Both the position numbers and the translations under genes were made by a program. A DNA stretch of 34,903 nucleotides from a virus. The DNA lies in the IMG/VR virus record IMGVR_UViG_3300029989_000103, positions 1-34,903 of that record, one strand, 5' to 3'. The notes below the pieces were generated by a model. The model did not search any database, was not told the origin of the DNA, and saw only the letters and a program-made list of their open reading frames with translations. Positions 22,116 through 30,741 of the stretch are shown piece after piece. Positions within the stretch are counted from its first letter, which is position 1; each line of letters starts with the position of its first letter.

Positions 22116-23285
22116 TTAGGAGACAGTGTAACCTTTAATCAACCTAGTTCCATCTACACAAGTTTCAATCATTGATACCTTCGCCGTAGTAGCCGCAATT
22201 GCATTATAAATGGCATTTAAATTAGTTGCATCGCTAACACCGGCGTTATCTCGAAGACTTACAACTGAATTAGCCGTTGTCACTATACTTTGTGGTCCGA
22301 ATAAATATAGTTCATAACTGTTTGAAAGTAACAACCTAGTTTTATCTATATTAATAATGTGTCCCGCTGACGCCTCTGTAGTTAAATTTGTATTATCAAT
22401 CGTTAGTAAATTCATATTTCCACCACCGTCACCCATGACTATTGACCCACCGGAAACACCGGCGTTATCATTTTGTTCTAAATGACAAGTATCAAGAATA
22501 ATACTTGACTGGTAACCGTGTCCGGCCCAAATTGCGGCTTCTGTATTTCCTTCGAGTACCATATCCCTAAATACTAATGGCAGCCTAGAACAACTTTCTT
22601 CCATATAAACTCCATATTTAGTATTCCATTTTATCTCTCCAGAAAAACCTTCAAATACAACAGTGGTCATTAGTCCACTGTCAGCATTATTACCTCGGTA
22701 AACTCCATAGTAATTTCCTATTATGTAACAATTTCTAATATTGCAGGCGACTAGAGAATTTAATCTTATTCCATAAGCACCAACTTTGTTGAAATTTGTT
22801 ATGACAAGATTATCAAAAACACAGTTATTTGCAAAATAAACTAGTGATCCAAAAGAAATTCCACCCAAAGAATTTACGTTACCGGTAACTCTAATGTCTC
22901 TTATAAAGGTGGCGATAACATTTTCGGTTTTTGCTATTTCAATTGCAATACCACTTCCCGTGTGTACTAAAACGGAATGCGATTCGCCAGTACCAAAAAT
23001 TATCAAATTTGACTGGTCGATAACTAAATTAGTAAAGTTATAAGTTCCTTGTGGAACAAATACAAACCCCCCTGCATTGATTGCGCTTTGAAGAGCGTCG
23101 GTATCGTCAGTAACACCATCACCAACGGCACCATAATCTTTCACGTTTTCACAATTTTGTAAATTGTTTATTGCCAGCCTAACCTCATTCATGTGTCCCG
23201 CGAATAATTCATCACCCAAAGGTGCTGGCGAATCGCTTAGTATCTGACTTCCCGATTTGTTACCTGATGTCCAAGTTGTTTTCAT
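22116..23285 (-). CDS. Tailspike with pectate-lyase-type beta-helix (389 aa)
   Basis: Residues 45-75 read ENVKDYGAVGDGVTDDTDAL, then QSAINAGGFVFVPQGTYNF: the hallmark start of the pectate_lyase_3 right-handed beta-helix (G-A-x-G-D-G-x-x-D-D-T). Later coils such as CVFDNLVITNFNKVGAYGI and GNYYGVYRGNNADSG continue the helix. The N-terminal 45 residues (KTTWTSGNKSGSQILS) would attach it to the tail. Such spikes bind, and often cleave, surface polysaccharides of the host; catalytic residues cannot be assigned from sequence. Likely receptor-binding protein. Confidence 0.85.
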   Translation of the reverse strand: MKTTWTSGNKSGSQILSDSPAPLGDELFAGHMNEVRLAINNLQNCENVKDYGAVGDGVTDDTDALQSAINAGGFVFVPQGTYNFTNLVIDQSNLIIFGTGESHSVLVHTGSGIAIEIAKTENVIATFIRDIRVTGNVNSLGGISFGSLVYFANNCVFDNLVITNFNKVGAYGIRLNSLVACNIRNCYIIGNYYGVYRGNNADSGLMTTVVFEGFSGEIKWNTKYGVYMEESCSRLPLVFRDMVLEGNTEAAIWAGHGYQSSIILDTCHLEQNDNAGVSGGSIVMGDGGGNMNLLTIDNTNLTTEASAGHIINIDKTRLLLSNSYELYLFGPQSIVTTANSVVSLRDNAGVSDATNLNAIYNAIAATTAKVSMIETCVDGTRLIKGYTVS

Positions 23286-23291
23286 TATTTT

Positions 23292-24284
23292 TTAAATAAA
23301 TTCTACAAACGTACATCTTATTTGCTGATTGGCGGCAACGATGTGATTTGCACCATCAGTAGTAGTAAACGACGCTGTGTTAGAAACTCCAGTGTTTCCA
23401 TTCAAACCTTTTAAAACACTTCCGTTATATAGTTGTCCGCCAAATCCAGTCATCAACGATGTTGCAAATGGTACTTTCTCACTTAATGTGGCTGCTGTAG
23501 CCGTCCCTAAATCAAACGCGGTGTAAATAGTTATTGTCATTTGGTTACCAATTAATTTGTAGTGGTTGGCTTGATATACCAAATTAGAAAGAACTCCTGC
23601 AGAAGCAGTCAATAAGCCATTAAACTGTAAACGTTGAGTTTCGAATATAGGTCTTTGAATTAAATTATCCGCATTAAACGTCGGTACTGTCCATGTGTAT
23701 CCCGCACCAGCAGAAAGGGTAGCAGCAAAACGACCAATATTTACATAGGCATCACTAGCGGCAGCGTTAGTTATCGTAGAAATAGCGCAGTATCTTTCAT
23801 CAGTGCTTGTAGTTCCAAAACCAGAATATATATTTATATGAGGAATCCTTGAAAAGCCGATTGTGACCCCATCAGTAACGTTATAACCTAAATAAACAAA
23901 GTAGTCTATTTCTTGAGTAGCCAGTTCGGTTGATCCTGAATTGCACCAGTTGGTACCGGCATTTTTGGTAACCGATAACGCGGCGGTTATTGAACGCATC
24001 ACACCGCCGATCCGAACATAAACCGGATTGGTACTACTTGGATTATTCCCATCTAAACCTTTTAAGGCAACAGTCAAGTTGTTACTCGTTTGAGTAACGA
24101 CAATTTTTCCATTCATTAAAAAACCTTCTGGAGAATTTAAAAGACTTTGAATGCTGGCAAGTAATACCGCGATAGTAACTTTCTTTGTAACTGGAGTTCC
24201 ACCTGGATCAGAAACAACAGGTAAAATGTCTGTACTTAAAAGTGTAGTAAGTGCTGTAAGTGCTGTTATTTTTGAATCTGCCAT
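23292..24284 (-). CDS. Fibre-type structural protein (330 aa)
   Basis: Begins MADSKITALTALTTLLSTDI, then LPVVSDPGGTPVTKKVTIA, the N-terminal pattern shared by many phage fibre and appendage proteins that attach to heads or tails. The rest is beta-rich, e.g. TSNNLTVALKGLDGNNPSST and NKFTA-like strands, ending QIRCTFVEFI. Lies immediately before (upstream of) the tailspike gene, so the two may form one appendage. The start has an A-rich leader and no Shine-Dalgarno. Confidence 0.7.
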   Translation of the reverse strand: MADSKITALTALTTLLSTDILPVVSDPGGTPVTKKVTIAVLLASIQSLLNSPEGFLMNGKIVVTQTSNNLTVALKGLDGNNPSSTNPVYVRIGGVMRSITAALSVTKNAGTNWCNSGSTELATQEIDYFVYLGYNVTDGVTIGFSRIPHINIYSGFGTTSTDERYCAISTITNAAASDAYVNIGRFAATLSAGAGYTWTVPTFNADNLIQRPIFETQRLQFNGLLTASAGVLSNLVYQANHYKLIGNQMTITIYTAFDLGTATAATLSEKVPFATSLMTGFGGQLYNGSVLKGLNGNTGVSNTASFTTTDGANHIVAANQQIRCTFVEFI

Positions 24285-24289
24285 ATTTT

Positions 24290-24697
24290 TTATTTAAAAT
24301 CTATAATATTTTCATCACCGCAAATAATTGCTTCACCGTTAGGGATAATAATTAGTAAGTGTTGATGATTTTGTCGAAGGTTCTTAGTTTGATAACCAAA
24401 ACAATAACTAGTAATTGACGATTCTTGATCAGTGCCTATTAACATCCGAGTTTGAATATATTTGTGAACCAGCTTCATTGAGTTAGGATCAAAAGGGACC
24501 GCGTAAACTTGGGAAAATTGAGATGAAACCATTTTAAATACCGACAATTTTAATTGATCTACTTCACCTATCTGGTGAAAAATACCATCATCGGCATACT
24601 GTTTTAGAAAAGTACCATCGTTATAAAAAGCTTCCCAGCGCCACATTTGTGGTTCGACTGTTTCTTCTATTCCGTTTCTATTAAATTTCCATTCCAT
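24290..24697 (-). CDS. Hypothetical virion-region protein (135 aa)
   Basis: Begins MEWKFNRNGIEETVEPQMWR and contains AFYNDGTFLKQYADDGIFHQ, VYAVPFDPNSMKLVHKYIQT and a C-terminal strand HLLIIIPNGEAIICGDENI. The fold looks alpha/beta and small; no family is recognised. The ribosome site GGGGAAAGG lies partly in the 3' arm of a small stem CCCTA/TAGGG (24715-24730), which could modulate translation. It is sandwiched between decoration-like and fibre-like genes. Confidence 0.7.
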   Translation of the reverse strand: MEWKFNRNGIEETVEPQMWRWEAFYNDGTFLKQYADDGIFHQIGEVDQLKLSVFKMVSSQFSQVYAVPFDPNSMKLVHKYIQTRMLIGTDQESSITSYCFGYQTKNLRQNHQHLLIIIPNGEAIICGDENIIDFK

Positions 24698-24742
24698 TGA
24701 GTTGGTTTCCTTTCCCCTATTGAGTTAGGGTAATTTATAAAT

Positions 24743-25249
24743 TTAAGCTATTTCGTCATACTGGACATTGAGTGTTGAGGTGGAACCAGCAACATCAGCG
24801 GCATTAGTAATTATTTGATGAATTAAGTAATCAGTATAAGAAGTAGCGCCGGTAATTGATCCGGTTAAGGATCCGCCAATACCTAAGTTGGCAGTGGCCG
24901 GAACTGATGTTGGCATAGCCTGATCTGCCCCTGTAATAGCGACTTTGACCGGAGTGGCATAAGTTGGCGCGCCAGCGTAAGCCGATAGTCTAGCATTGGT
25001 TACGTGAGTTGCAGACCCACCTAGTGCTGATGATCTACAAATCTTTATATTTTTTATAGCAGATGAACCACCCATATTAGAAACACAAAGTCTTTGGTAT
25101 TTAGCATAAGTTCGATTGCCAGGGGTGACAGGATAAGCGATTGGATCAAGGTTGACAGCGTCAACATCACCCATATTTGCATTAGTTATTGATGCTGTAA
25201 CTGTTTCTCCGGCTCCATTCGATTCTGATAGTGTGACTGCTGCTGGCAT
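24743..25249 (-). CDS. Small beta-rich virion/decoration-like protein (168 aa)
   Basis: Composition is Ala/Thr/Ser/Gly/Asn-rich with beta strands: MPAAVTLSESNGAGETVTAS, ANMGDVDAVNLDPIAYPVTP, RTYAKYQRLCVSNMGGSSAI, ending STSTLNVQYDEIA. Such composition suits capsid decoration or fibre proteins exposed on virions. ATG 25249 is about 33 nt behind the TGATATATTC promoter with an A-rich leader. Exact role unknown. Confidence 0.65.
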   Translation of the reverse strand: MPAAVTLSESNGAGETVTASITNANMGDVDAVNLDPIAYPVTPGNRTYAKYQRLCVSNMGGSSAIKNIKICRSSALGGSATHVTNARLSAYAGAPTYATPVKVAITGADQAMPTSVPATANLGIGGSLTGSITGATSYTDYLIHQIITNAADVAGSTSTLNVQYDEIA

Positions 25250-25281
25250 ATTTTTATTTTATTTAACTTCTAAGATATTGA

Positions 25282-25291
25282 GAATATATCA
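25282..25291 (-). promoter_or_regulatory. Late-type extended -10 promoter (TGATATATTC)
   Basis: Exact copy of the recurring element, just downstream of the 25304-26011 gene's stop. Confidence 0.75.
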
Positions 25292-25303
25292 TTAATTAAT
25301 AAA

Positions 25304-26011
25304 CTAAAGTTCGTAATAATAAACAGTTCCAGTTATTTTTCCACCGGCAGTAAATTTATTACCAACACCGGCATCAACTGTAATATCGGTTAAACCAGTG
25401 GTAATTGGAGTAGCGGCAGTAGGATTAAAAAAAGCTTTTGTATTAGTATCTTTGGCAACTACAATGCTTCCATTGATTGCTTGAGTAGCACCGGTTGAAT
25501 ATAAAGCGGTAAAGGCAGTTAAGGCAACTAAACCGGTAGCATCATCCAGGCCAGCAATAATAGTGTCATTATTTAAGACTGCGGCAATTAAAACGGCTTT
25601 GTTTGGCACTTGGACTGCAATTACATTAGTCCGGGCATTGGTTAAGGTCTTTTGGACTGATAAAGATTTTGCTTTCATTGTTCCGACAATAACATCAGGG
25701 GTATCACTTAAAATCCAGCGAGAGGTCGTAGAATCACCAATATTGACATAAAGACCGTTACCAGAAGCATCAGTTTTAACAAAAGTGGAACCTTTGGCAA
25801 ATCCAGCATATCCAATAGGGACCGTCAAACCAGAAGCGGATAAAATATTTCCATCAGAATCACGACTGATAACTTTATTGGTTAAATAAGGAAGTCTTGA
25901 TGTCAAATAAGCCGCTTCGTAAGTTGTTCGTAATGCGGATGCGATCGATTCAATTCGGTCTATCTCATTTTGAGTTGATTTGGGAAGATCTGTTTTTATT
26001 TCAAATATCAT
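25304..26011 (-). CDS. Capsid-associated protein, likely decoration or head fibre (235 aa)
   Basis: A helical start (IFEIKTDLPKSTQNEIDRIE, SIASALRTTYEAAYLTSRLP) is followed by a beta-rich part (VISRDSDGNILSASGLTVPI; AINGSIVVAKDTNTKAFFNP) ending GGKITGTVYYYEL. A coiled N-terminus plus beta C-domain is a common build for head fibres. It directly follows the capsid gene, so it could coat or stabilise the capsid. No named family seen. Confidence 0.65.
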   Translation of the reverse strand: MIFEIKTDLPKSTQNEIDRIESIASALRTTYEAAYLTSRLPYLTNKVISRDSDGNILSASGLTVPIGYAGFAKGSTFVKTDASGNGLYVNIGDSTTSRWILSDTPDVIVGTMKAKSLSVQKTLTNARTNVIAVQVPNKAVLIAAVLNNDTIIAGLDDATGLVALTAFTALYSTGATQAINGSIVVAKDTNTKAFFNPTAATPITTGLTDITVDAGVGNKFTAGGKITGTVYYYEL

Positions 26012-26090
26012 TCTTTTATGTTTAAACCTTTAATTGGCTTAGTTGTGGCCGGTGGAGGAAGAACCACTGGCCACTGTAAATCAATTACGT

Positions 26091-27209
26091 TTAGACATAG
26101 AAGAAACCTTCTACACCAGCTTTTCGGCGCTCATCAAGAACCTTACCACCATATACTGCTAGACCCTTATATGCTTTACCGAAGTTTCCAGTTATGGTTT
26201 GTTCGATTTCGCTTTTGGTCATTGCCATTGCAAAAGTGATAAAGGATTTGTGCATACCTAAGCAGTGGTACCCGGTTGTGTTGTTTCCAGCAACTCGGTT
26301 GGTTTTGATAACGTGGAATCCATCAACGTCACCAATATACCCTCTTCGAACTATATCACTATTGTCCATTCCAGGATTCATGATTAAGGTATCAGCCTTT
26401 TTCAATAATCCAGCGATTTTTCCGGGAAGTAGTAAATATCTTTCACCATCATCTGGTACGCCATCGACTGTACCATCGCCATCGAGCTTGGTACCCATAT
26501 CGACAATGTAATCATAGATCGTGGTTTTAGAAACTTGGAGTTTAGAAATTGCTTCAACTACGTAAGAGGCACCAGTGATTGCTCCACCATCGTACGGATA
26601 TGTTTTGGAAGCGACTTGATCATCCTCATCATCTTCAACTACACCTTCTGTAGTGCTAGAAACTGATTTAACTCTATACCATTTATCATGTCCAACTGCT
26701 TTGATCCCTCGGCCAACCCAAGTGGAAGCAACGGGAGTACCACCAGCGACCACAAAGGCACCTGTTTGAGTGGTGATTGTGATTGTCGTAGCATCATCAG
26801 CATCAGTTCCGATACGATTTCCGGCGGCAACGTCAGTGTAGAAAGTACAAATGTAAGTATCAATCAATTTAGCAAGACCTTTGGCGGTATTACCAACCAA
26901 ATTACCTTCTGGATTTTTGATCCAAGAGTGGAGTTGATCAATCGAGAGAATTTTGAAGTAATAACTTTTTTCAACATCAGTTTCAAGCAAGCCAACACTT
27001 TCTTGTGGCTCATCGGCGGTCATGTCAGCACCGGTGTAATTTTCCCAAGCAATGGATCCGAAAGTTAAGATATTCAGTTTGGTCAGTTTATCTTTTACTT
27101 CACCTTCGTAATCTTGATTGGTGACATCCATGGCAAAGGACTTATCAAAAAAGAGTTCAATAACTTTTGTGCTGAAGCCTTCAGCAACTTTTGTAGCGTA
27201 GTCGTTCAT
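26091..27209 (-). CDS. Major capsid protein (372 aa)
   Basis: Follows the scaffold gene, is behind the only TGATATATTC promoter that also has a consensus TTGACA, and has a Shine-Dalgarno CAGGAGAAACAAA before ATG 27209, as expected for the most abundant virion protein. Sequence features fit HK97-fold podovirus coats of the P22-like kind: an N-terminal helix with VIELFFDKSFAMDVTNQDYE, LLPGKIAGLLKKADTLIMN, GDVDGFHVIKTNRVAGNNTT and YHCLGMHKSFITFAMAMTK, and an end with GGKVLDERRKAGVEGFFYV. Called by order and these motifs; not by a database search. Confidence 0.85.
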   Translation of the reverse strand: MNDYATKVAEGFSTKVIELFFDKSFAMDVTNQDYEGEVKDKLTKLNILTFGSIAWENYTGADMTADEPQESVGLLETDVEKSYYFKILSIDQLHSWIKNPEGNLVGNTAKGLAKLIDTYICTFYTDVAAGNRIGTDADDATTITITTQTGAFVVAGGTPVASTWVGRGIKAVGHDKWYRVKSVSSTTEGVVEDDEDDQVASKTYPYDGGAITGASYVVEAISKLQVSKTTIYDYIVDMGTKLDGDGTVDGVPDDGERYLLLPGKIAGLLKKADTLIMNPGMDNSDIVRRGYIGDVDGFHVIKTNRVAGNNTTGYHCLGMHKSFITFAMAMTKSEIEQTITGNFGKAYKGLAVYGGKVLDERRKAGVEGFFYV

Positions 27210-27289
27210 TTTGTTTCTCCTGTAAAGGAAGTTAAAAATAATAATATTTCTAGCCGTTCTTTATCAAGAGAGTTTGGCTTAATTAATGA

Positions 27290-27320
27290 GAATATATCAA
27301 TGCAAAAAAGAAAGTGTCAA
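27290..27320 (-). promoter_or_regulatory. Late-type promoter of the capsid gene with consensus -35
   Basis: TGATATATTC at 27299..27290 with TTGACA at 27320..27315, 18 bp before TATATT. The only one of the nine copies with a full -35 at near-normal spacing, matching the need for high capsid output. Confidence 0.8.
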
Positions 27321-27331
27321 TAGAGTAGGTT

Positions 27332-28129
27332 TTAGATCTCGGCTTTGATTTTGTGCTGTCTCACCAATTCATTGTATTTCTTAGGACTGTTTATTCTCAA
27401 AGTTCGGATCTCATCGGCAGTTAAACCCTTTCTAGGTGGCTGTCCCTTTCCAGGACCACCAGGGGAATTAAACAATGATCGTTTGTGTTCAACCGGAGTA
27501 GTTGGATTCTCATATAAGAATATTTTGGCTAGATCTTCGAGTGGTAAACCTTTTCTAGTTGGCTTATTGGCAAAGCGTTTAAAATCTTCTTCTCTGCCTA
27601 CAATTTTGGCAAAACTTTCAGCAAAGGTTGAATCATCCACAAAGGCGTTTACCTTTTCACCCCAAGCCTTATCATTATTAAATTCATTTGATTTAGCCCG
27701 GATCTCTGCATTTTCTTGTTTAACTTTTTCCACTTCGGTCAATGCTCTTTGTTCACCGGAAGTCATATCATCCCAATCCTGGTATTTAGTACGCATAAAA
27801 TCTTCGGTTACTTCAACTACCTTGTTCTTTTCAGCTTCCAACCTCTGTACCTGTTCGCGCAACACCAAAGCCTCTTGTTGTGATGCAATTAGTTTTTTAT
27901 CTTTCTCATCCTCTACCTGTTTCTTTTCATTGGCGATTCTTTTAGCTTCAATAGCTTCGGCCTCTTCTCTAGCTACTCTTTCTTCTTCTGTTTCTCCATC
28001 ATCATCATCATCCTCAACTTTTTCGATAATATCTTTAAGTTGATCCTCTTTACTATTGTCCTGATTCTTTTTGGCCGCTTCAAGGGCATCTAGATCAACC
28101 GAAGGTTTGTTGTGTATTCCTACTGTCAT
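27332..28129 (-). CDS. Scaffolding protein (265 aa)
   Basis: Highly charged and helical: an acidic run VEDDDDDGETEEERVAREEA, then coiled coil AIEAKRIANEKKQVEDEKDK and LREQVQRLEAEKNKVVEVTE through about residue 130. The C-terminus has SLFNSPGGPGKGQPPRKGL and a basic helix NELVRQHKIKAEI, the usual place where scaffold binds coat. It directly precedes the major capsid gene, as scaffolds do. It would direct procapsid assembly and be released. Confidence 0.85.
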   Translation of the reverse strand: MTVGIHNKPSVDLDALEAAKKNQDNSKEDQLKDIIEKVEDDDDDGETEEERVAREEAEAIEAKRIANEKKQVEDEKDKKLIASQQEALVLREQVQRLEAEKNKVVEVTEDFMRTKYQDWDDMTSGEQRALTEVEKVKQENAEIRAKSNEFNNDKAWGEKVNAFVDDSTFAESFAKIVGREEDFKRFANKPTRKGLPLEDLAKIFLYENPTTPVEHKRSLFNSPGGPGKGQPPRKGLTADEIRTLRINSPKKYNELVRQHKIKAEI

Positions 28130-28179
28130 ATTTTTTTACCGTCCCAATTAGGGGTTTGGTTTATTAAATAATAAATAAT

Positions 28180-28515
28180 TTAAAGTGTTTTTGCTAAGGC
28201 AACCATCTCGGCTCTTTTCATTCCGACTTTGTAGCCCTTACCTTTCAATAGATCTCGTAATTCACTAAATGATAATTCGGCAAACTCACCTTCATTTTCA
28301 CCACCAACTACTGCACCGGATACTTTATCTTCAACCACAGGGGCGCTCATAGCGGCGGAATATGTCTCTAATTCTCTTTTTGTTAAATATTGGCTTCGGG
28401 CGCGTAAAAAGGCGGCCTGATCTGCACTTAATACTTCAACATCAGTTGCTAATATTTCAGCTAACATTTGTTGTGTAGCTACTGGTAATTCTTCTCTATT
28501 TAATTTTTCAGACAT
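28180..28515 (-). CDS. Small protein with SAP-like C-terminal helix pair (111 aa)
   Basis: N-terminal helices (SEKLNREELPVATQQMLAEI) and a flexible middle (VVEDKVSGAVVGGENEGEF) lead to a C-terminal segment ELSFSELRDLLKGKGYKVGM followed by KRAEMVALAKTL, which matches the SAP/Rho-N-like pattern L-x2-L-x-LL-x2-G-x-K-x(5)-L that binds DNA. It sits between portal-side and scaffold genes behind its own TGATATATTC promoter, with an A-rich leader. Possibly a DNA-associated packaging or head protein. Confidence 0.65.
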   Translation of the reverse strand: MSEKLNREELPVATQQMLAEILATDVEVLSADQAAFLRARSQYLTKRELETYSAAMSAPVVEDKVSGAVVGGENEGEFAELSFSELRDLLKGKGYKVGMKRAEMVALAKTL

Positions 28516-28552
28516 TTTTTGTTTTTAACTTTTAATATTACTTAACTAAAAA

Positions 28553-28562
28553 GAATATATCA
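28553..28562 (-). promoter_or_regulatory. Late-type extended -10 promoter (TGATATATTC)
   Basis: Exact copy; its TGA is also the stop codon of the upstream gene. A TTGACA stands 14 bp upstream of TATATT, too close for a standard spacer. Confidence 0.75.
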
Positions 28563-28895
28563 CATCTGTTTGGTGTCAAGTTTATCCGACAAAGTATGAT
28601 AATAACGCTCAATGGCTTTCTTGGCTCTTTCCGGACCATATAAAAACTGTTCCAATACAAAAATATTCTTCAACCTGGCTTTCAACATCATTGATTTGTC
28701 GGTACCCTCTTTGGCTTCAACTAGTTCCCGGCCAATTCCATCTTTCAACCCAACAATAAACTTCCGAAAAGAATCAAGGTCTACCGGCTTACCTTCCATT
28801 TGCTTTAAATGTTGAAAGTAATATTGCCTTTCCTCTACTGATAATTTATTGAATCCACCTTTTAATTTAGATACAACTTCATCGAGTATGTTCAT
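28560..28895 (-). CDS. Hypothetical helical protein (111 aa)
   Basis: Mostly helical and basic: NILDEVVSKLKGGFNKLSVE, RQYYFQHLKQMEGKPVDLDS, KNIFVLEQFLYGPERAKKAI, ending HTLSDKLDTKQM. It follows the portal gene by three bases. Portal-neighbour proteins of this size are often portal-binding or packaging accessories; nothing specific can be recognised. Confidence 0.7.
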   Translation of the reverse strand: MNILDEVVSKLKGGFNKLSVEERQYYFQHLKQMEGKPVDLDSFRKFIVGLKDGIGRELVEAKEGTDKSMMLKARLKNIFVLEQFLYGPERAKKAIERYYHTLSDKLDTKQM

Positions 28896-28898
28896 ATT

Positions 28899-30689
28899 TT
28901 ATGCTGTGGCTACTGGTGGAGTCGCTGTAGGCATGATTGCCGGAGGATTACCACCGCCATTGGGATTAATATTTAACATTGATGATTGCATTAATGAGGC
29001 TTTGGCGGCCATTTCTATATTCTTCTTCTCTTCATCCAACACCTGTTTCTTTTCGTCCGGTGTCAAATTAACAATATCGAGTAGTTTCTTTTTATAGATT
29101 TCATCAAAAGTATTATTACCGGGGAATTTACTTTTTACTCCATCAAGATTTTGGACCTGATCAAGATTTTGTTCGGCTTTGTCTTTTTTAGATATTACCT
29201 CGCAACTGTAACCGGCTTTACTACGCCAATCTGCCGGTCCTATCTCACGCGTAAAGACATTTCCTCGATAACCCGACTTAAACAACTTCACTGCTTCTAT
29301 TTCATCACCCATGGCCTCTAACAACTTAATGTATTTGGTTCCAAGGTCAAGCCAATTCTGTCGATAGAATAAAGCCATTGATTGAATTACTTTAGTAGCA
29401 TTGGCATCGAGTAGAGTAACTTCTCCAAGTGTAATTTGTTTTGGTTGGCTCACTCCCTGAACAATAGCAGTAGCGTTTGATGCTTTTTCAGCAATTGTAG
29501 TGACAAAGTTAAGGTTTTCAATCTCATTGGCTAATTGTGGTATTTCAATATGTTGGATAATCGCTTTGGGATCACCGGGGATTGCATACCAACCAAACGG
29601 TTCCGGTTCAAAAGTTTCTGGTACAAAGCCAACACTACCATCTTCGGACATTGCGGCGGTAGCATCATAGAAATTCATACCCATATAAGCCAAGGTTCGA
29701 TTCTCTACCATTTGGCTAAACCAGGAATTAGCAATTTTATTAGGTACTCTTACAGAATCAGCGGGGGCATCAGTCCAAAAGTCACTAGCTTCCAAATCTT
29801 CGGCCCATGATCCATAAGGAAAATGATTACGCCAAAAGTGATCCGGAGTAATACCAATCACCGTTTCTAAAAATTCAGCATAAAGTATTTTGTTTAACCC
29901 ATTAAAGGCGGCAGATACAGTAAATATAATCTCTTCATCATCAACATCTTTATTGTAAACCTTGATAAATCCCTCTTGCATTTCCACCAGTGTTTGCCCG
30001 ACCATTGGCAAATCAACATCATCCACACCCAAATCGCGCATTGCATTGTTTTTTGTTCTTAGTTTCTCTTCGTTCTCCGATCCCAACTGCATACCCTCGT
30101 CACTTTGAAAAAACTTTTCAATATCGGAAACTACAGTCTGATCATACATTGTATTCAGCTTCAAATCGGCTAAAGTTGAAAATATATTACCCTGAATTAA
30201 GTACCTGGCCGAATCAATATCGGTAGGATCAATTAACCGATCAACTCTCATGTCCTGGGGATGTACAATATCCAACTTAACCTTGCCTTTCTTTACGTTC
30301 CACTTCTCAAAAGTCCTTCCAAATATTAATGTTTGTTTTTTATCTGCCTTGTCTTTTAACTCTAAATGATTATCTTTAACCACAACATCGGACCAATATT
30401 GGTTATAAAACAATTCTTTTTGTTTATCATTATCAAGGTTGGTAAACTCCAACTCCACAAAATCATCAATCCGGGACAACAATGTTTTCATTGTCCCCTT
30501 CATTATGGGTAAATTCACTGATTGTCGCTGTGTTAAACGGTTTACAATGACCTTATCGCGGTACAAAGTGTAATTTTCCCTCCAATCCTCATGGCGGCGT
30601 TCTTGGAACTCATAGCCCTCATCATTGGCGGTTCTGATGCGATATTCTAGTTCGTCTTTGGTGATTATTGTTTCACTAATATTATTCAT
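28899..30689 (-). CDS. Portal protein (596 aa)
   Basis: Long protein directly after the terminases; N-terminal region with ISETIITKDELEYRIRTAND, then KVIVNRLTQRQSVNLPIMKG and the portal-like KLDIVHPQDMRVDRLIDPTD in a beta wing. Middle blocks such as PFGWYAIPGDPKAIIQHIEI and EIENLNFVTTIAEKASNATA (clip and stem helices), and QNWLDLGTKYIKLLEAMGDE, fit P22-type portals. The C-terminus is Pro/Asn-rich (NPNGGGNPPAIMPTATPP). It forms the dodecameric DNA channel at one capsid vertex. ATG 30689 follows a TGATATATTC promoter by about 27 nt. Confidence 0.85.
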   Translation of the reverse strand: MNNISETIITKDELEYRIRTANDEGYEFQERRHEDWRENYTLYRDKVIVNRLTQRQSVNLPIMKGTMKTLLSRIDDFVELEFTNLDNDKQKELFYNQYWSDVVVKDNHLELKDKADKKQTLIFGRTFEKWNVKKGKVKLDIVHPQDMRVDRLIDPTDIDSARYLIQGNIFSTLADLKLNTMYDQTVVSDIEKFFQSDEGMQLGSENEEKLRTKNNAMRDLGVDDVDLPMVGQTLVEMQEGFIKVYNKDVDDEEIIFTVSAAFNGLNKILYAEFLETVIGITPDHFWRNHFPYGSWAEDLEASDFWTDAPADSVRVPNKIANSWFSQMVENRTLAYMGMNFYDATAAMSEDGSVGFVPETFEPEPFGWYAIPGDPKAIIQHIEIPQLANEIENLNFVTTIAEKASNATAIVQGVSQPKQITLGEVTLLDANATKVIQSMALFYRQNWLDLGTKYIKLLEAMGDEIEAVKLFKSGYRGNVFTREIGPADWRSKAGYSCEVISKKDKAEQNLDQVQNLDGVKSKFPGNNTFDEIYKKKLLDIVNLTPDEKKQVLDEEKKNIEMAAKASLMQSSMLNINPNGGGNPPAIMPTATPPVATA

Positions 30690-30715
30690 GCGGAAGTCTC
30701 TTTGGTAATTAACAG

Positions 30716-30725
30716 GAATATATCA
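30716..30725 (-). promoter_or_regulatory. Late-type extended -10 promoter (TGATATATTC)
   Basis: Exact copy, between the large terminase stop and the portal start. Confidence 0.75.
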
Positions 30726-30741
30726 TCTTTTCACTTCGACT

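Noticed and set aside
27345-28043. Long plus-strand frame opposite the scaffold gene
   Set aside because: Ser-rich shadow of a charged coiled-coil gene; no ribosome site or plus-strand promoter.
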